This document shows positions 14,578-22,971 of a stretch of DNA of 34,521 nt, piece after piece. Source of the DNA: Methanobacteriota archaeon (GTDB lineage Archaea; Thermoplasmatota; Poseidoniia; Poseidoniales; Poseidoniaceae); the NCBI GenBank assembly GCA_004195635.1, contig PSPT01000018.1:1-34521 (forward strand). Direction: 5' to 3'. Positions within the stretch are counted from its first letter, which is position 1. Each line of letters opens with the position of its first letter. A program made the translations under genes and the position numbers. Below the pieces are notes generated by a model. That model saw nothing but the letters and a program-made list of their open reading frames with translations, searched no databases and was not told where the DNA came from.

Positions 14578-16017
14578 TTGAGGGATGAAGACTCTCGCAC
14601 AGGTAGTATGGCGCAAAGCACCCCTCTGGTTTTGGCGGGCGCTGGCGGCATGGATATTGCGGATTTTGCAACAGACCACAGTGGCCGCAAGGCCATATTA
14701 CTCACAAGAGATAAGGACACCTGGGAATTTGAAGAATTGGCTGAAACGATGGGCTTGGACATTATTGAAGTAATATTTCAATCGGGAAAGGAAGACCCAC
14801 ACGGTTTTTTCGGCAAAGGTCGCCTACAAGATGTGGGTGATGAATTATCACAAAGCCCAACCGGCCACCCTTGGAATGGTATTGACCTTGTATTGGTACA
14901 CCAAAATGCTAGCCCACGGCAATTAGTATCTATCTCTAAAGTAGTTGGGGTGGAAGTTTGGGATAGAGTTCGCCTTCTTCTAGCACTTTTTACAACACAT
15001 GCATCTAGCGTTGAAGCTAGAACTCAAGTTCGACTTGCAAGATTGCGCGCAGACCGTTCTGTATTACGAGAAGTTGTACGACGAGAAACCACTGGAGAAA
15101 GGCTTGGATTTGGAGCAGGTGGAAAAACTGGTTGGAGTGGTATTTTAGAAGTGGTCGGAAGGGAGGTAGCATCATTGCAAAAGCGTCAGCGACGGCATGC
15201 GGCAAGTCAAGCCGAACGTCGCCGTCAGCGAAGGAGAACTGGGGCGAAGACAGTTGGGTTGGCGGGATATACGAATGCCGGCAAATCCAGTCTGTTTAGG
15301 GTACTATCGGGTAAGGAAGTATTAGTTGAAGATAAATTATTTTCAACATTGGAAACAACAGTTGGCCGTATGCTGGCGAGCCCTCGCATTTTATTGGCAG
15401 ATACAATTGGATTTATTGATAGAGTTCCCGCAGAATTGTTGGATGCTTTCAAGGCGACATTATCTGAAAGCCTTGAGTGTGATTTGCTATTACTTCTTGC
15501 TGATGTGGGGGATGAGCCTATTGAAATTGAGCGTAAATTATGTACGAGTAGGCGTGATTTGTTAGATAGGATGGATACTGAAGATTCACCCGAAGTTTTT
15601 GTTGTGCTGACAAAATGTGATCTTGCATCACCTGAGCAATATGATGTCGCCAAAAAAATTGTCGATGATTTAGCCCTTCCTTCGGCTGTAGTGGTGAGTA
15701 GTTTTTCTGGTGAAGGAATAGCCCAACTCCGAGATATGATATTATTGAAAATATACGGACTTCCTCATTCACTTTTATTGAAAAATGTAGATGGTGGATT
15801 GGCGATACCTGCTATTGTTTCCCGTTTACATGATATTGGATTAGTAACAAATACTTCATTTCAAGGTGAAAATAAAGTAATAACATTGTGGGCAGATAGG
15901 GTTAGTATTGCAAAATTGATGGCAAAAAATCCTAACCAAATAGAGGTGATGAAGACCAATTCCCAGTCACCAAAGAATATAGGGGATGCCCATTCTCAAA
16001 AGGTTGAGGAGGAGTAG
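14578..16017 (+). CDS. hflX: GTPase HflX
   Basis: This is a ribosome-associated GTPase of the HflX family, about 479 residues. The N-terminal HflX domain carries the glycine-rich FFGKGRLQD segment and VEVWDRVRLLLALFTTHASSVEARTQVRLARL. A basic helical linker (QKRQRRHAASQAERRRQRRR) precedes the G domain. G1 is GYTNAGKS (230-237), G2 the TLETT segment, G3 DTIGF (275-279), G4 TKCD near residue 347, and G5 SSFSGEG. A C-terminal extension of about 100 residues follows. HflX splits stalled or hibernating ribosomes in bacteria, and archaeal homologues bind the large subunit. The next gene starts two bases after the stop, with its Shine-Dalgarno inside this gene, so an operon is likely. Confidence 0.95.
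   Translation: MRDEDSRTGSMAQSTPLVLAGAGGMDIADFATDHSGRKAILLTRDKDTWEFEELAETMGLDIIEVIFQSGKEDPHGFFGKGRLQDVGDELSQSPTGHPWNGIDLVLVHQNASPRQLVSISKVVGVEVWDRVRLLLALFTTHASSVEARTQVRLARLRADRSVLREVVRRETTGERLGFGAGGKTGWSGILEVVGREVASLQKRQRRHAASQAERRRQRRRTGAKTVGLAGYTNAGKSSLFRVLSGKEVLVEDKLFSTLETTVGRMLASPRILLADTIGFIDRVPAELLDAFKATLSESLECDLLLLLADVGDEPIEIERKLCTSRRDLLDRMDTEDSPEVFVVLTKCDLASPEQYDVAKKIVDDLALPSAVVVSSFSGEGIAQLRDMILLKIYGLPHSLLLKNVDGGLAIPAIVSRLHDIGLVTNTSFQGENKVITLWADRVSIAKLMAKNPNQIEVMKTNSQSPKNIGDAHSQKVEEE
16008..16014 (+). promoter_or_regulatory. Shine-Dalgarno inside the end of hflX
   Basis: GGAGGAG just before the hflX TAG and five bases before TTG 16020. It supports the TTG start of the downstream membrane protein gene and its cotranscription with hflX. 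Confidence 0.6.
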
Positions 16018-16019
16018 GG

Positions 16020-16901
16020 TTGTCAGAAAATAATCATGACATGGAAATTGACCCTTCTCAAGAACCAATAATTGGGCTACCTGAAGAAGAATTAACTTTC
16101 ACTTCTAGTGGCAAAAAATTATTCTTACCCAGCGACCAAAAAGTGAGTTCGTCAGCAAAAATATTGGCTGCTCTATTATTAATTTCAGCCCTTTCTGGAT
16201 TTGCAAATGGGATTGATTATACGCAGCCGGAAAAGGGTATTGTGAGGCCGCATGAATGGGTATGGTCCATGGGAATGTCGGCGCCAAATGGCACAGCCAC
16301 ATTATCCGGAATAATCACCTTGGCAGATGGTACACCAGCAGTCAATCACACAGTTGTAGTTGTGATGGACCCAAGCACTAGTTCTGCTCAGTATTCATGG
16401 TTAGCAGAAACCTCAACAGATACTAAGGGGTATTTTATTCTTGAAAACTTAGACCCGGGTATGGTTTCTTTTGAAGTGAATGCTAGTGATAATGTGACTA
16501 AAGGTATGCAACATAGACTCCTCCTTACTCCCCCCTCTGCAATGTTTGAGCCAATTGGATTTACTTATCTTGAGTTAGCGATGCCATCGGAAGAAGAACA
16601 TCTTGCTGTGTGGGAAAAAAGTGGAAGTTCATATTGGGTTGATTATAGCGAAGAAGAAATGGATTTTCCACTACTTGATCCAGGTGCAATTGGAACTTAT
16701 GTCATGATGGGTTTTATGTTCATTGGGCTTGCAGTATTGGCTGGATTTTTTGCAATATTGGCCTTTAGAAGTGGTTCTGTTGGACAAATTAGAATTTCAG
16801 CAGCCTTATCCTTTTTTACCGTTGGTTTCTATTACTCGGCATGTTGTTTCGCACTACTTGCCTTGGCACTTTCATTTGCCCTTCCAAAGCGTATTACCTA
16901 A
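16020..16901 (+). CDS. Membrane protein with carboxypeptidase-regulatory-like (Ig-type) domain
   Basis: This is a 293-residue protein with a hydrophilic N-terminus, one membrane helix at about 43-62 (ILAALLLISALSGFANGI), an extracellular beta-sandwich at about 92-170, and two helices near the C-terminus (about 225-250 and 260-288). The beta domain reads ATLSGIITLADGTPAVNHTV...TDTKGYFILENLDPG, the pattern of carboxypeptidase-regulatory-like/CNA-B-like folds, with G-x-V/I-T-DG-P, then T-D-x-x-G-x-F and a G-terminated loop. No enzyme residues are visible. The start is TTG 16020 with a strong Shine-Dalgarno, two bases after hflX. The beta-propeller gene follows 46 bp downstream. The function is unknown and may be structural or sensory at the cell envelope. 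Confidence 0.78.
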   Translation: MSENNHDMEIDPSQEPIIGLPEEELTFTSSGKKLFLPSDQKVSSSAKILAALLLISALSGFANGIDYTQPEKGIVRPHEWVWSMGMSAPNGTATLSGIITLADGTPAVNHTVVVVMDPSTSSAQYSWLAETSTDTKGYFILENLDPGMVSFEVNASDNVTKGMQHRLLLTPPSAMFEPIGFTYLELAMPSEEEHLAVWEKSGSSYWVDYSEEEMDFPLLDPGAIGTYVMMGFMFIGLAVLAGFFAILAFRSGSVGQIRISAALSFFTVGFYYSACCFALLALALSFALPKRIT

Positions 16902-16950
16902 TAATCAAATAAGGGTTTGACTTATCCCTCAAGCATCTATCCTATGGTTG

Positions 16951-18129
16951 ATGGGGATGGGTGAAGACATTGAATCACTGGCTTGGTCAGTGCGCCAATT
17001 AAACGACCGCCCTTCCAATTTGTATGTTGATAATGATGTTGTGGTCGCTGGTGGCTGGGATGGAAATATTTCTTGTTGGGATTTAGATGGAGTGCAAAAG
17101 TGGGCAATTACTCTCTCAAGTAGAATTCAGAGTATTTGTCGTTACGAACAACGATTATATGTTGCAGCCGGACTAAATGCAGTTGCATTAAATTTAAATG
17201 ATGGCGAGATACTTTGGTCTCAAACAACAGAAGGTTCAGCAGATACAATATTATGTTCTTCTGATGGCGAATTGATTATTGCAATTTCTTCAGTATATGA
17301 TATTGAATATGGAGACTTCATGGAGAGTGCTTGTTGGCAGTATAGTAAAACTGGCGAATTACTAGTTGTCGAAAGAATGGATGAGCGCCCTTGGTTCAGT
17401 ACAATATATGAGGGAGAAATAATTCTTGGGTTGGGCCGGCCAAGAGGTGGATATTTGACGATTGAAGGGTCTTCTTCAAAATGGACAGAGTTAATTGAAG
17501 ACGATCCTGTTACTTGCGGTTGTAGTAAGGGCAAATATATCGTATTAGGCCATGCCAAAGGGGGCCTATCTTTCCTTGAGAAAGGCACGGTAGTCAATAG
17601 CAAGACATTGGAAAATGGCATTGAGCATATTTCAATTCATGAGGATGGCTATCTATTAACATTTGATACAGGGGGTGCATGTCTGTTAGATATTAATGGA
17701 AAAATGCAAACAGAATCAATGGGTATTGATAATGCACTTATTTTTCAAAGCGGATTGATTATTGATGGAGGTAGAACTTCTTGGTTAATTTCGCAAAATA
17801 ATGATGAACATATTTTGCAGATTTGTTCAATTAATTCGGGTGATGAATATATTAATACCCCACTTGGGTCATTAGTTACCGCCTACAATAGTACTGATGA
17901 GCATACTGTAATTGGTTGCGAAGACGGAAGAATATTATTATTTGAAGCAGATTTGCTGAATCGTCGTCTTGCAAATAGATTGAGTGGAAAAGACGAAGTT
18001 GAAAAAATAAGTAATAATTCTACAGATGAACAAAAAGATTCTTCCACGGAGTTGTCCGAGGCTGACTTAAATGCACTTGAAAAGCGAAGAATAATGCAAG
18101 CCAAACTGCGTAAATTACGTGATAATTAA
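16951..18129 (+). CDS. Cytoplasmic beta-propeller (PQQ/WD-like) protein
   Basis: This is a protein of about 392 residues with no signal peptide. Repeats of about 40-45 residues carry the propeller pattern, for example VVVAGGWDGNISCWDLDGVQKW, then RLYVAAGLNAVALNLNDGEILW, and near the C-terminus TVIGCEDGRILLFEAD. These resemble quinoprotein/WD40-type blades with G-D-G-x-I/L-x-x-W/F ends. The last 50 residues are charged (Lys/Glu/Ser) and probably coiled coil, with RRIMQAKLRKLRDN at the end. The start is ambiguous among TTG 16948, ATG 16951 and ATG 16957. It follows the hflX pair on the same strand and ends four bases from the convergent fumarase gene. A scaffold role is likely but the partner is unknown. 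Confidence 0.75.
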   Translation: MGMGEDIESLAWSVRQLNDRPSNLYVDNDVVVAGGWDGNISCWDLDGVQKWAITLSSRIQSICRYEQRLYVAAGLNAVALNLNDGEILWSQTTEGSADTILCSSDGELIIAISSVYDIEYGDFMESACWQYSKTGELLVVERMDERPWFSTIYEGEIILGLGRPRGGYLTIEGSSSKWTELIEDDPVTCGCSKGKYIVLGHAKGGLSFLEKGTVVNSKTLENGIEHISIHEDGYLLTFDTGGACLLDINGKMQTESMGIDNALIFQSGLIIDGGRTSWLISQNNDEHILQICSINSGDEYINTPLGSLVTAYNSTDEHTVIGCEDGRILLFEADLLNRRLANRLSGKDEVEKISNNSTDEQKDSSTELSEADLNALEKRRIMQAKLRKLRDN

Positions 18130-18133
18130 GGTA

Positions 18134-19531
18134 TTATTCCTTCGGACCAGTCATATTTTCTGGCCTTACCCATTCATCAAACTGCTCATTGGTTAACAAC
18201 CCTAATTCTAATGCCGATTGTCGTAATGTTAGATTATTTTTATGCGCATGTTTAGCAATGTTTGCAGCATTATCATAACCGATGTGATTGTTTAATGCGG
18301 TTACAAGCATCAATGAATTTTCTAGGTGAGATTTGATATTTCCTTCATTTGCTTGAAGTCCATCAATACATCTTTCGGCAAATGAAATACAACTATCGGA
18401 CATAATCCGACAAGAATGTAATAAGTTGTGAATCATCATTGGCTTGTACACATTCAATTCAAAATTACCTTGGCTACCTCCAATTGTAATGGCAGTATGA
18501 TTGCCCATTACTTGAGCACAAACCATGGTTAGTGCTTCGGCCTGTGTGGGGTTTACCTTCCCCGGCATGATAGATGACCCAGGTTCATTTGCTGGTAGAT
18601 TCAATTCACCAAAACCACATCTTGGACCACTTCCAAGCCATCTAATATCATTGGCGATTTTCATTAGCGAAACGGCAAGGGTATTCATAGCCCCACTCAT
18701 TGAAACTATTGCGTCATGGCCGGCAAGTGCAGCGAATTTATTGTCCGCACTTACAAAATCCAAGCCCGTTTTACTTGCAATTGATTTAGCCACCTGCTTT
18801 GCAAATTTAGGGTGGGTGTTTAACCCAGTTCCTACAGCAGTGCCGCCGAGTGCTAATTCAAATAAATCCAATAAAGCAAAGTTCAAGCGCTTGATATCTG
18901 CATCTAACATTGCAACATACCCACTGAACTCCTGAGATAATGTGAGTGGTACAGCATCCATTAAATGAGTCCGACCAATTTTTACAATACCCTCAAAATC
19001 TTCAACTTTTTGCTGAAGGGAATCTCGTAATTTCTTCACAGAAGGAATAACAGAGTGAGTAATTTCTTCGGCAGCCGCAATATGCATGGCAGTTGGAAAC
19101 GTATCATTACTCGATTGTGCCCTATTAACATGGTCATTGGGGTGGACAGGCTCCATAGAGCCGAGAACTCCACCGGCCAATTCAATCGCCCTATTTGCAA
19201 TAACTTCATTTGTATTCATATTGGTTTGCGTTCCACTGCCGGTTTGCCAAATGCGTAAAGGAAAGTGTTCATCCAATTTACCATCAATCACTTCTTGAGC
19301 AGCAGATTGTATTAATTCACTACGTTCACCATCGAGTTGGCCCAATTTATGATTTACTTCTGCGGCAGATTGTTTTAGTATGCCAAATGCTCGAATTATC
19401 GACTTTGGCATTGTGTCATCTCCAATATTAAAATTAATCAATGAACGGGCGGTTTGGCAACCATAATATCTATCTGTTGGAACTTCTAATTCCCCCATTG
19501 AGTCTCTTTCAATTCTGGTATCCTCGCCCAT
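18134..19531 (-). CDS. fumC: Fumarate hydratase class II
   Basis: This enzyme interconverts fumarate and L-malate in the TCA cycle and is of the class II, iron-independent type. It is 465 residues, as expected. Key motifs are the N-terminal [18 protein letters not shown], the substrate region [23 protein letters not shown], the catalytic His in [14 protein letters not shown], and the superfamily signature [13 protein letters not shown] with the catalytic Ser. Aspartase and argininosuccinate lyase share the superfamily, but the TGSGTQ and TRS-type segments fit fumarase. The stop lies four bases from that of the convergent propeller gene. An asparaginase gene lies 74 bp upstream. Confidence 0.95.
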   Translation of the reverse strand: MGEDTRIERDSMGELEVPTDRYYGCQTARSLINFNIGDDTMPKSIIRAFGILKQSAAEVNHKLGQLDGERSELIQSAAQEVIDGKLDEHFPLRIWQTGSGTQTNMNTNEVIANRAIELAGGVLGSMEPVHPNDHVNRAQSSNDTFPTAMHIAAAEEITHSVIPSVKKLRDSLQQKVEDFEGIVKIGRTHLMDAVPLTLSQEFSGYVAMLDADIKRLNFALLDLFELALGGTAVGTGLNTHPKFAKQVAKSIASKTGLDFVSADNKFAALAGHDAIVSMSGAMNTLAVSLMKIANDIRWLGSGPRCGFGELNLPANEPGSSIMPGKVNPTQAEALTMVCAQVMGNHTAITIGGSQGNFELNVYKPMMIHNLLHSCRIMSDSCISFAERCIDGLQANEGNIKSHLENSLMLVTALNNHIGYDNAANIAKHAHKNNLTLRQSALELGLLTNEQFDEWVRPENMTGPKE

Positions 19532-19605
19532 TTTACCACCTTCGGCAATACCTCGTAGTATCGGCCACTAATACGGGTTTTGATTAAGTTAGGTAATAAT
19601 AATGC

Positions 19606-20607
19606 CTAATTGGGACCAATCGCAGTAAATACTCCACCTTCAATATAGGTTCCCCTATACATTAAAGTTACTTGAAAAGGCATACAAACTTCTCCTTTTG
19701 AACTAATTGCAATTATTCCGCCCCTGCCTCCAAACGGTTCAACTTCATCCAACATCATATTACAAGCAGTTTCTAAATCCATATTGGCTAATTCAACTAA
19801 GTCGGCAACTCTTTTTGCAGCACAAGTACGAATGTATGCTTCTCCTATTCCAGTATTGGAAACTGCAACGCGCGAATCTGCCCAGGTTCCGGCACCAATC
19901 AACGGAGTATCTCCAACCCGACCTAGTGGTTTACCAGTCATACCTCCGGTTGAGGTGGCGGCAGCAAGATTTCCCTCTTTGTCTAATGCAACTGCACCAA
20001 CTGTGCCCGGTCCATCAATTTCTTCCAGTAAATTTTCATGAGAAAATTCTGAAATAGGCCCTATTTCAATATCATGATCAAGTACTGCATTGAGCACATT
20101 ATCATCCTCATCAGTTGCACCGGGCCTTAGGTTTGAATCTCTCCATTTTTTCCATTGGGCCCAACGGAGAGGAGTTGCTAACCATTCCTGTGAAACAACT
20201 TCGAGGCCAGCCTTTCGTCCAGCCTCATCCGCACCCTTTCCAAAAAGCATTAATGGCCAATTTCCTTTAAGCAAATGATTTGCAAGCCTTATTGGGTGCC
20301 TTAAATTACTTACTCCTGCACACGCACCAGCAGAGCAATCTTTACCATTCATTATTGAAGCATCCATGGTTATTTTACCATCAGCACCAATCACTGCGCC
20401 CCTTCCTGCATTGAATAGGGGTTCATCTTCAAGAAGAGAAACCGCTTCAGTTACTGCTTCAAGGGCAGTTATTTTTCCTTCTTCAAGTGCCTTTCCAACA
20501 TTTGCAAGAATACTTTGCATACATTCAATTCGAGCCGGGTCTAAATCAGTGGGGCCACCCCAAGGTCCATCTCCACCTGCTCCGCCATGAATGGCCAAAA
20601 CTACCAT
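19606..20607 (-). CDS. Isoaspartyl peptidase / L-asparaginase (plant-type Ntn hydrolase)
   Basis: This is an N-terminal-nucleophile hydrolase of 333 residues that self-cleaves into two subunits. The new N-terminal Thr is Thr202 in DGPGTVGAVALD. Other family segments are LAIHGGAGG at the start, PLFNAGRGAV, MDASIMNG, ATSTGGMTGKPLGRVGDTPLIGAG, and NTGIGEAYIR. The enzyme removes isoaspartyl residues from damaged proteins or hydrolyses asparagine. Substrate preference cannot be told. It sits between cyclophilin and fumarase on the same strand. The 19-bp gap to the cyclophilin gene upstream in transcription suggests cotranscription. Asparagine breakdown would feed aspartate and so fumarate, but this link is inference. 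Confidence 0.93.
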   Translation of the reverse strand: MVVLAIHGGAGGDGPWGGPTDLDPARIECMQSILANVGKALEEGKITALEAVTEAVSLLEDEPLFNAGRGAVIGADGKITMDASIMNGKDCSAGACAGVSNLRHPIRLANHLLKGNWPLMLFGKGADEAGRKAGLEVVSQEWLATPLRWAQWKKWRDSNLRPGATDEDDNVLNAVLDHDIEIGPISEFSHENLLEEIDGPGTVGAVALDKEGNLAAATSTGGMTGKPLGRVGDTPLIGAGTWADSRVAVSNTGIGEAYIRTCAAKRVADLVELANMDLETACNMMLDEVEPFGGRGGIIAISSKGEVCMPFQVTLMYRGTYIEGGVFTAIGPN

Positions 20608-20626
20608 CTACTCTACCTCATTCAAA

Positions 20627-21109
20627 TTAGAGGCGGTAAACGCGGATGATTTTTTGTGGTTGTGCTGGTTTATCGCCGGGCATTTTGTCACAATTTTCAA
20701 TTTGCGTCACGACGTCCATACCAGATTCTACTTCACCGAAAACCGCATGATTTCCATTTAGCCATGGTGTTGGAATAGTGGTTAGGAAGAATTGTGACCC
20801 ACCGGTATCTCTTCCGGAATTGGCCATTGAAAGTAGCCCAGGTTTGTCGTGCTTGAGTGCAAGTGCACTCTTTTCACATGGTATTTGCCATCCAGGTCCG
20901 CCGGTTCCAGCTCTTCGTGCAAAAGGGTCTTTTGAGTGAGGGCAGCCGCCTTGCAACATGAATTGAGGTATTACACGGTGAAAATGAAGGCCGTCGTAGT
21001 AGCCATCGTCAACTAACTTCAAAAAATTTGAAGTTGTTTCAGGGCATTGTTCAGTGTACATATTTAGAGTTATATCTCCGGCAGAGGTTTCCATTTTGAC
21101 CTTCGTCAT
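20627..21109 (-). CDS. Peptidyl-prolyl cis-trans isomerase, cyclophilin type
   Basis: This is a 160-residue single-domain cyclophilin that speeds proline isomerisation in protein folding. Motifs are GDITLNMYTEQCPETTSNFL, FHRVIPQFMLQGG with the catalytic Arg, SMANSGRDTGGSQFFLTT, and the Trp-containing TPWLNGNHAVFGEV loop near the active site. There is no signal peptide, so it is cytoplasmic. The start ATG 21109 directly precedes the first strand. PEP carboxykinase lies 76 bp upstream on the same strand. The assignment is secure. Confidence 0.95.
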   Translation of the reverse strand: MTKVKMETSAGDITLNMYTEQCPETTSNFLKLVDDGYYDGLHFHRVIPQFMLQGGCPHSKDPFARRAGTGGPGWQIPCEKSALALKHDKPGLLSMANSGRDTGGSQFFLTTIPTPWLNGNHAVFGEVESGMDVVTQIENCDKMPGDKPAQPQKIIRVYRL

Positions 21110-21185
21110 GTTTTACCGCGAAAGGCATGGGGTGTTTGAGTTCATCGGTTCAATAATTCAATGTAATGATTATTATTTTGTAATA

Positions 21186-22799
21186 TTAATTGAGCGGTTG
21201 TGGCGCTGCAGCATTAACATCATCACTAACTCCATCTTTGTAGCGAGTAAAGTTTTGGTTGAACATATTTGCCAACATATCTGCCTTTGCTTCATATTTA
21301 TCTCCATCGTTCCAAGTATTTTTGGGAATTAATAATTCACTTGGTACCCCAGGACAGGTTGTGGGGACTTTGAAGCCAAACCTTTCATCCACCACATATT
21401 CAACATCTGTGAGATCTCCATCAAGGGCAGCGTTAAGCATTGCTCGCGTGTAGGGTATTTTCATTCTCTTTCCAACACCGTATTCTCCTCCTGACCAACC
21501 AGTATTAATCAGCCAGCAATTTGAACCATGGCTTTCCATTTTTTCCGATAACAAGTGGGCATATTTCCCGGGGTGCATCGGCATAAAAGGTTCTCCGAAA
21601 CAGGCAGAAAAGGTAGCCTGTGGCTCCTTAATTCCAATTTCAGTTCCTGCAACCTTCGCCGTGTATCCTGAAATGAAATGATATGCTGCTTGAGCAGATG
21701 TAAGTTTGGAGATTGGAGGTAAGACTCCAAATGCATCACAAGTTAGGAAAATTACATTTTGTGGGTGACCGCCCATTGAATTTTCAGTACGATTATCTAT
21801 GAACTCAATTGGGTATGAACCTCTGGTATTCTCAGTTTTTGTGGTATCAAAGAAGTCGGGAACTCCATCATTTAACACAACATTTTCTAATACAGAACCA
21901 AACATCTTGGTAGTAGCGAAAATGGCCGGTTCATCCTCTTGTTTTAGATTAATTAACTTAGCATAGCAGCCGCCTTCAAAATTAAAAACCCCATTTGGCC
22001 CCCAGCCGTGTTCGTCATCCCCTATTAATTTCCTTTTCGGGTCAGCAGATAGAGTGGTTTTTCCAGTTCCAGAAAGGCCAAAGAAAATTGCAGTATTTTC
22101 ACCAGTTGTGTTTGCGGAGCAATGCATTGGCAGCATACCAAGTAATGGTAAATTGTAATTCATTACCGAGAATATTGATTTTTTTATCTCACCTGCATAT
22201 CTTGTTCCGGCAATTAATACTATTTTTTCTGCATAATTTACTACAACAAATGCAGAACTATTGGTGCCATCAATCTCGGGGTCGGCTTCTAAATGAGGCG
22301 CATGCAATACAACAAAATTATGCATGTGGGTGGCGAGTTCATCACTATTTGGGCGGACAAACATATTTCGGGCAAATGCTGCATGCCAAGCATTCTGTGA
22401 AACAACCCTAATTGGCAGTTGAACATCCTTGTCACTTCCACAAAATAGGTCCTGGACAAATAAGTCGCCCTGACTATTTAGATAGGCGATAACTTTTGCT
22501 TTCAAATGTTCAAAAGTTTCCTTATCTGTATCAATGTTTACATCTCCCCAATTAATATGCTGGGAGGATGAATCTTCTCTAACAATAAATTTGTCATTTG
22601 GACTTCGACCGGTGCGTTCCCCTGTTTCTGTCACCAATGCGCCATGTGCGGAAAGGATACCTTCATTTCTTTCCACTGCCATGTTAATTAGGGTAGTTGT
22701 CCCTAAATTCCAGTGAATATTACCACTTGGGAATAAGCCATGAGCATCCAAAGAAGCACCCGTGGGAACGCCGGGCCCTTCGTTAGCAGGGATTGCCAT
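21186..22799 (-). CDS. pckA: Phosphoenolpyruvate carboxykinase (ATP)
   Basis: This enzyme converts oxaloacetate and ATP to PEP, CO2 and ADP, the first committed step of gluconeogenesis. It is 537 residues, the normal length for the ATP-type. Motifs are GRSPNDKF near residue 64, the oxaloacetate/metal loop around YAGEIKKSIF, the P-loop FFGLSGTGKTTLS (240-251), the second phosphate/metal motif LIGDDEHGW (259-266), and the adenine-side segment NTRGSYPIEFI. GTP-type PEPCK has a different P-loop context. The gene has a divergent giant membrane protein gene upstream, with a 172-bp gap that includes a G-rich leader. Confidence 0.96.
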   Translation of the reverse strand: MAIPANEGPGVPTGASLDAHGLFPSGNIHWNLGTTTLINMAVERNEGILSAHGALVTETGERTGRSPNDKFIVREDSSSQHINWGDVNIDTDKETFEHLKAKVIAYLNSQGDLFVQDLFCGSDKDVQLPIRVVSQNAWHAAFARNMFVRPNSDELATHMHNFVVLHAPHLEADPEIDGTNSSAFVVVNYAEKIVLIAGTRYAGEIKKSIFSVMNYNLPLLGMLPMHCSANTTGENTAIFFGLSGTGKTTLSADPKRKLIGDDEHGWGPNGVFNFEGGCYAKLINLKQEDEPAIFATTKMFGSVLENVVLNDGVPDFFDTTKTENTRGSYPIEFIDNRTENSMGGHPQNVIFLTCDAFGVLPPISKLTSAQAAYHFISGYTAKVAGTEIGIKEPQATFSACFGEPFMPMHPGKYAHLLSEKMESHGSNCWLINTGWSGGEYGVGKRMKIPYTRAMLNAALDGDLTDVEYVVDERFGFKVPTTCPGVPSELLIPKNTWNDGDKYEAKADMLANMFNQNFTRYKDGVSDDVNAAAPQPLN

Positions 22800-22886
22800 G
22801 GTGTTGTCCCTACGCCCCCCCTCTTTGTTGCTTTCGGTAATTCTACCATTTCATATTGTAGTCAGAGAATTATTTTATTTTGAATT

Positions 22887-22895
22887 GGTAATAAA
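22887..22895 (+). promoter_or_regulatory. Possible TATA box upstream of the giant membrane protein gene
   Basis: GGTAATAAA is centred about 32 bases before ATG 22924 and about 80 bases before ATG 22972. If it is real, transcription would start near 22917-22924, either leaderless from ATG 22924 or with a 50-base leader for ATG 22972. The site is weak and the region is AT-rich. Confidence 0.25.
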
Positions 22896-22971
22896 TGTGT
22901 GACTGTAAAAAAGCAAGATAAGAATGTTATTATGCGGCGCATTCTTGAGTAATGCAGTTCTCCACAGTAGT

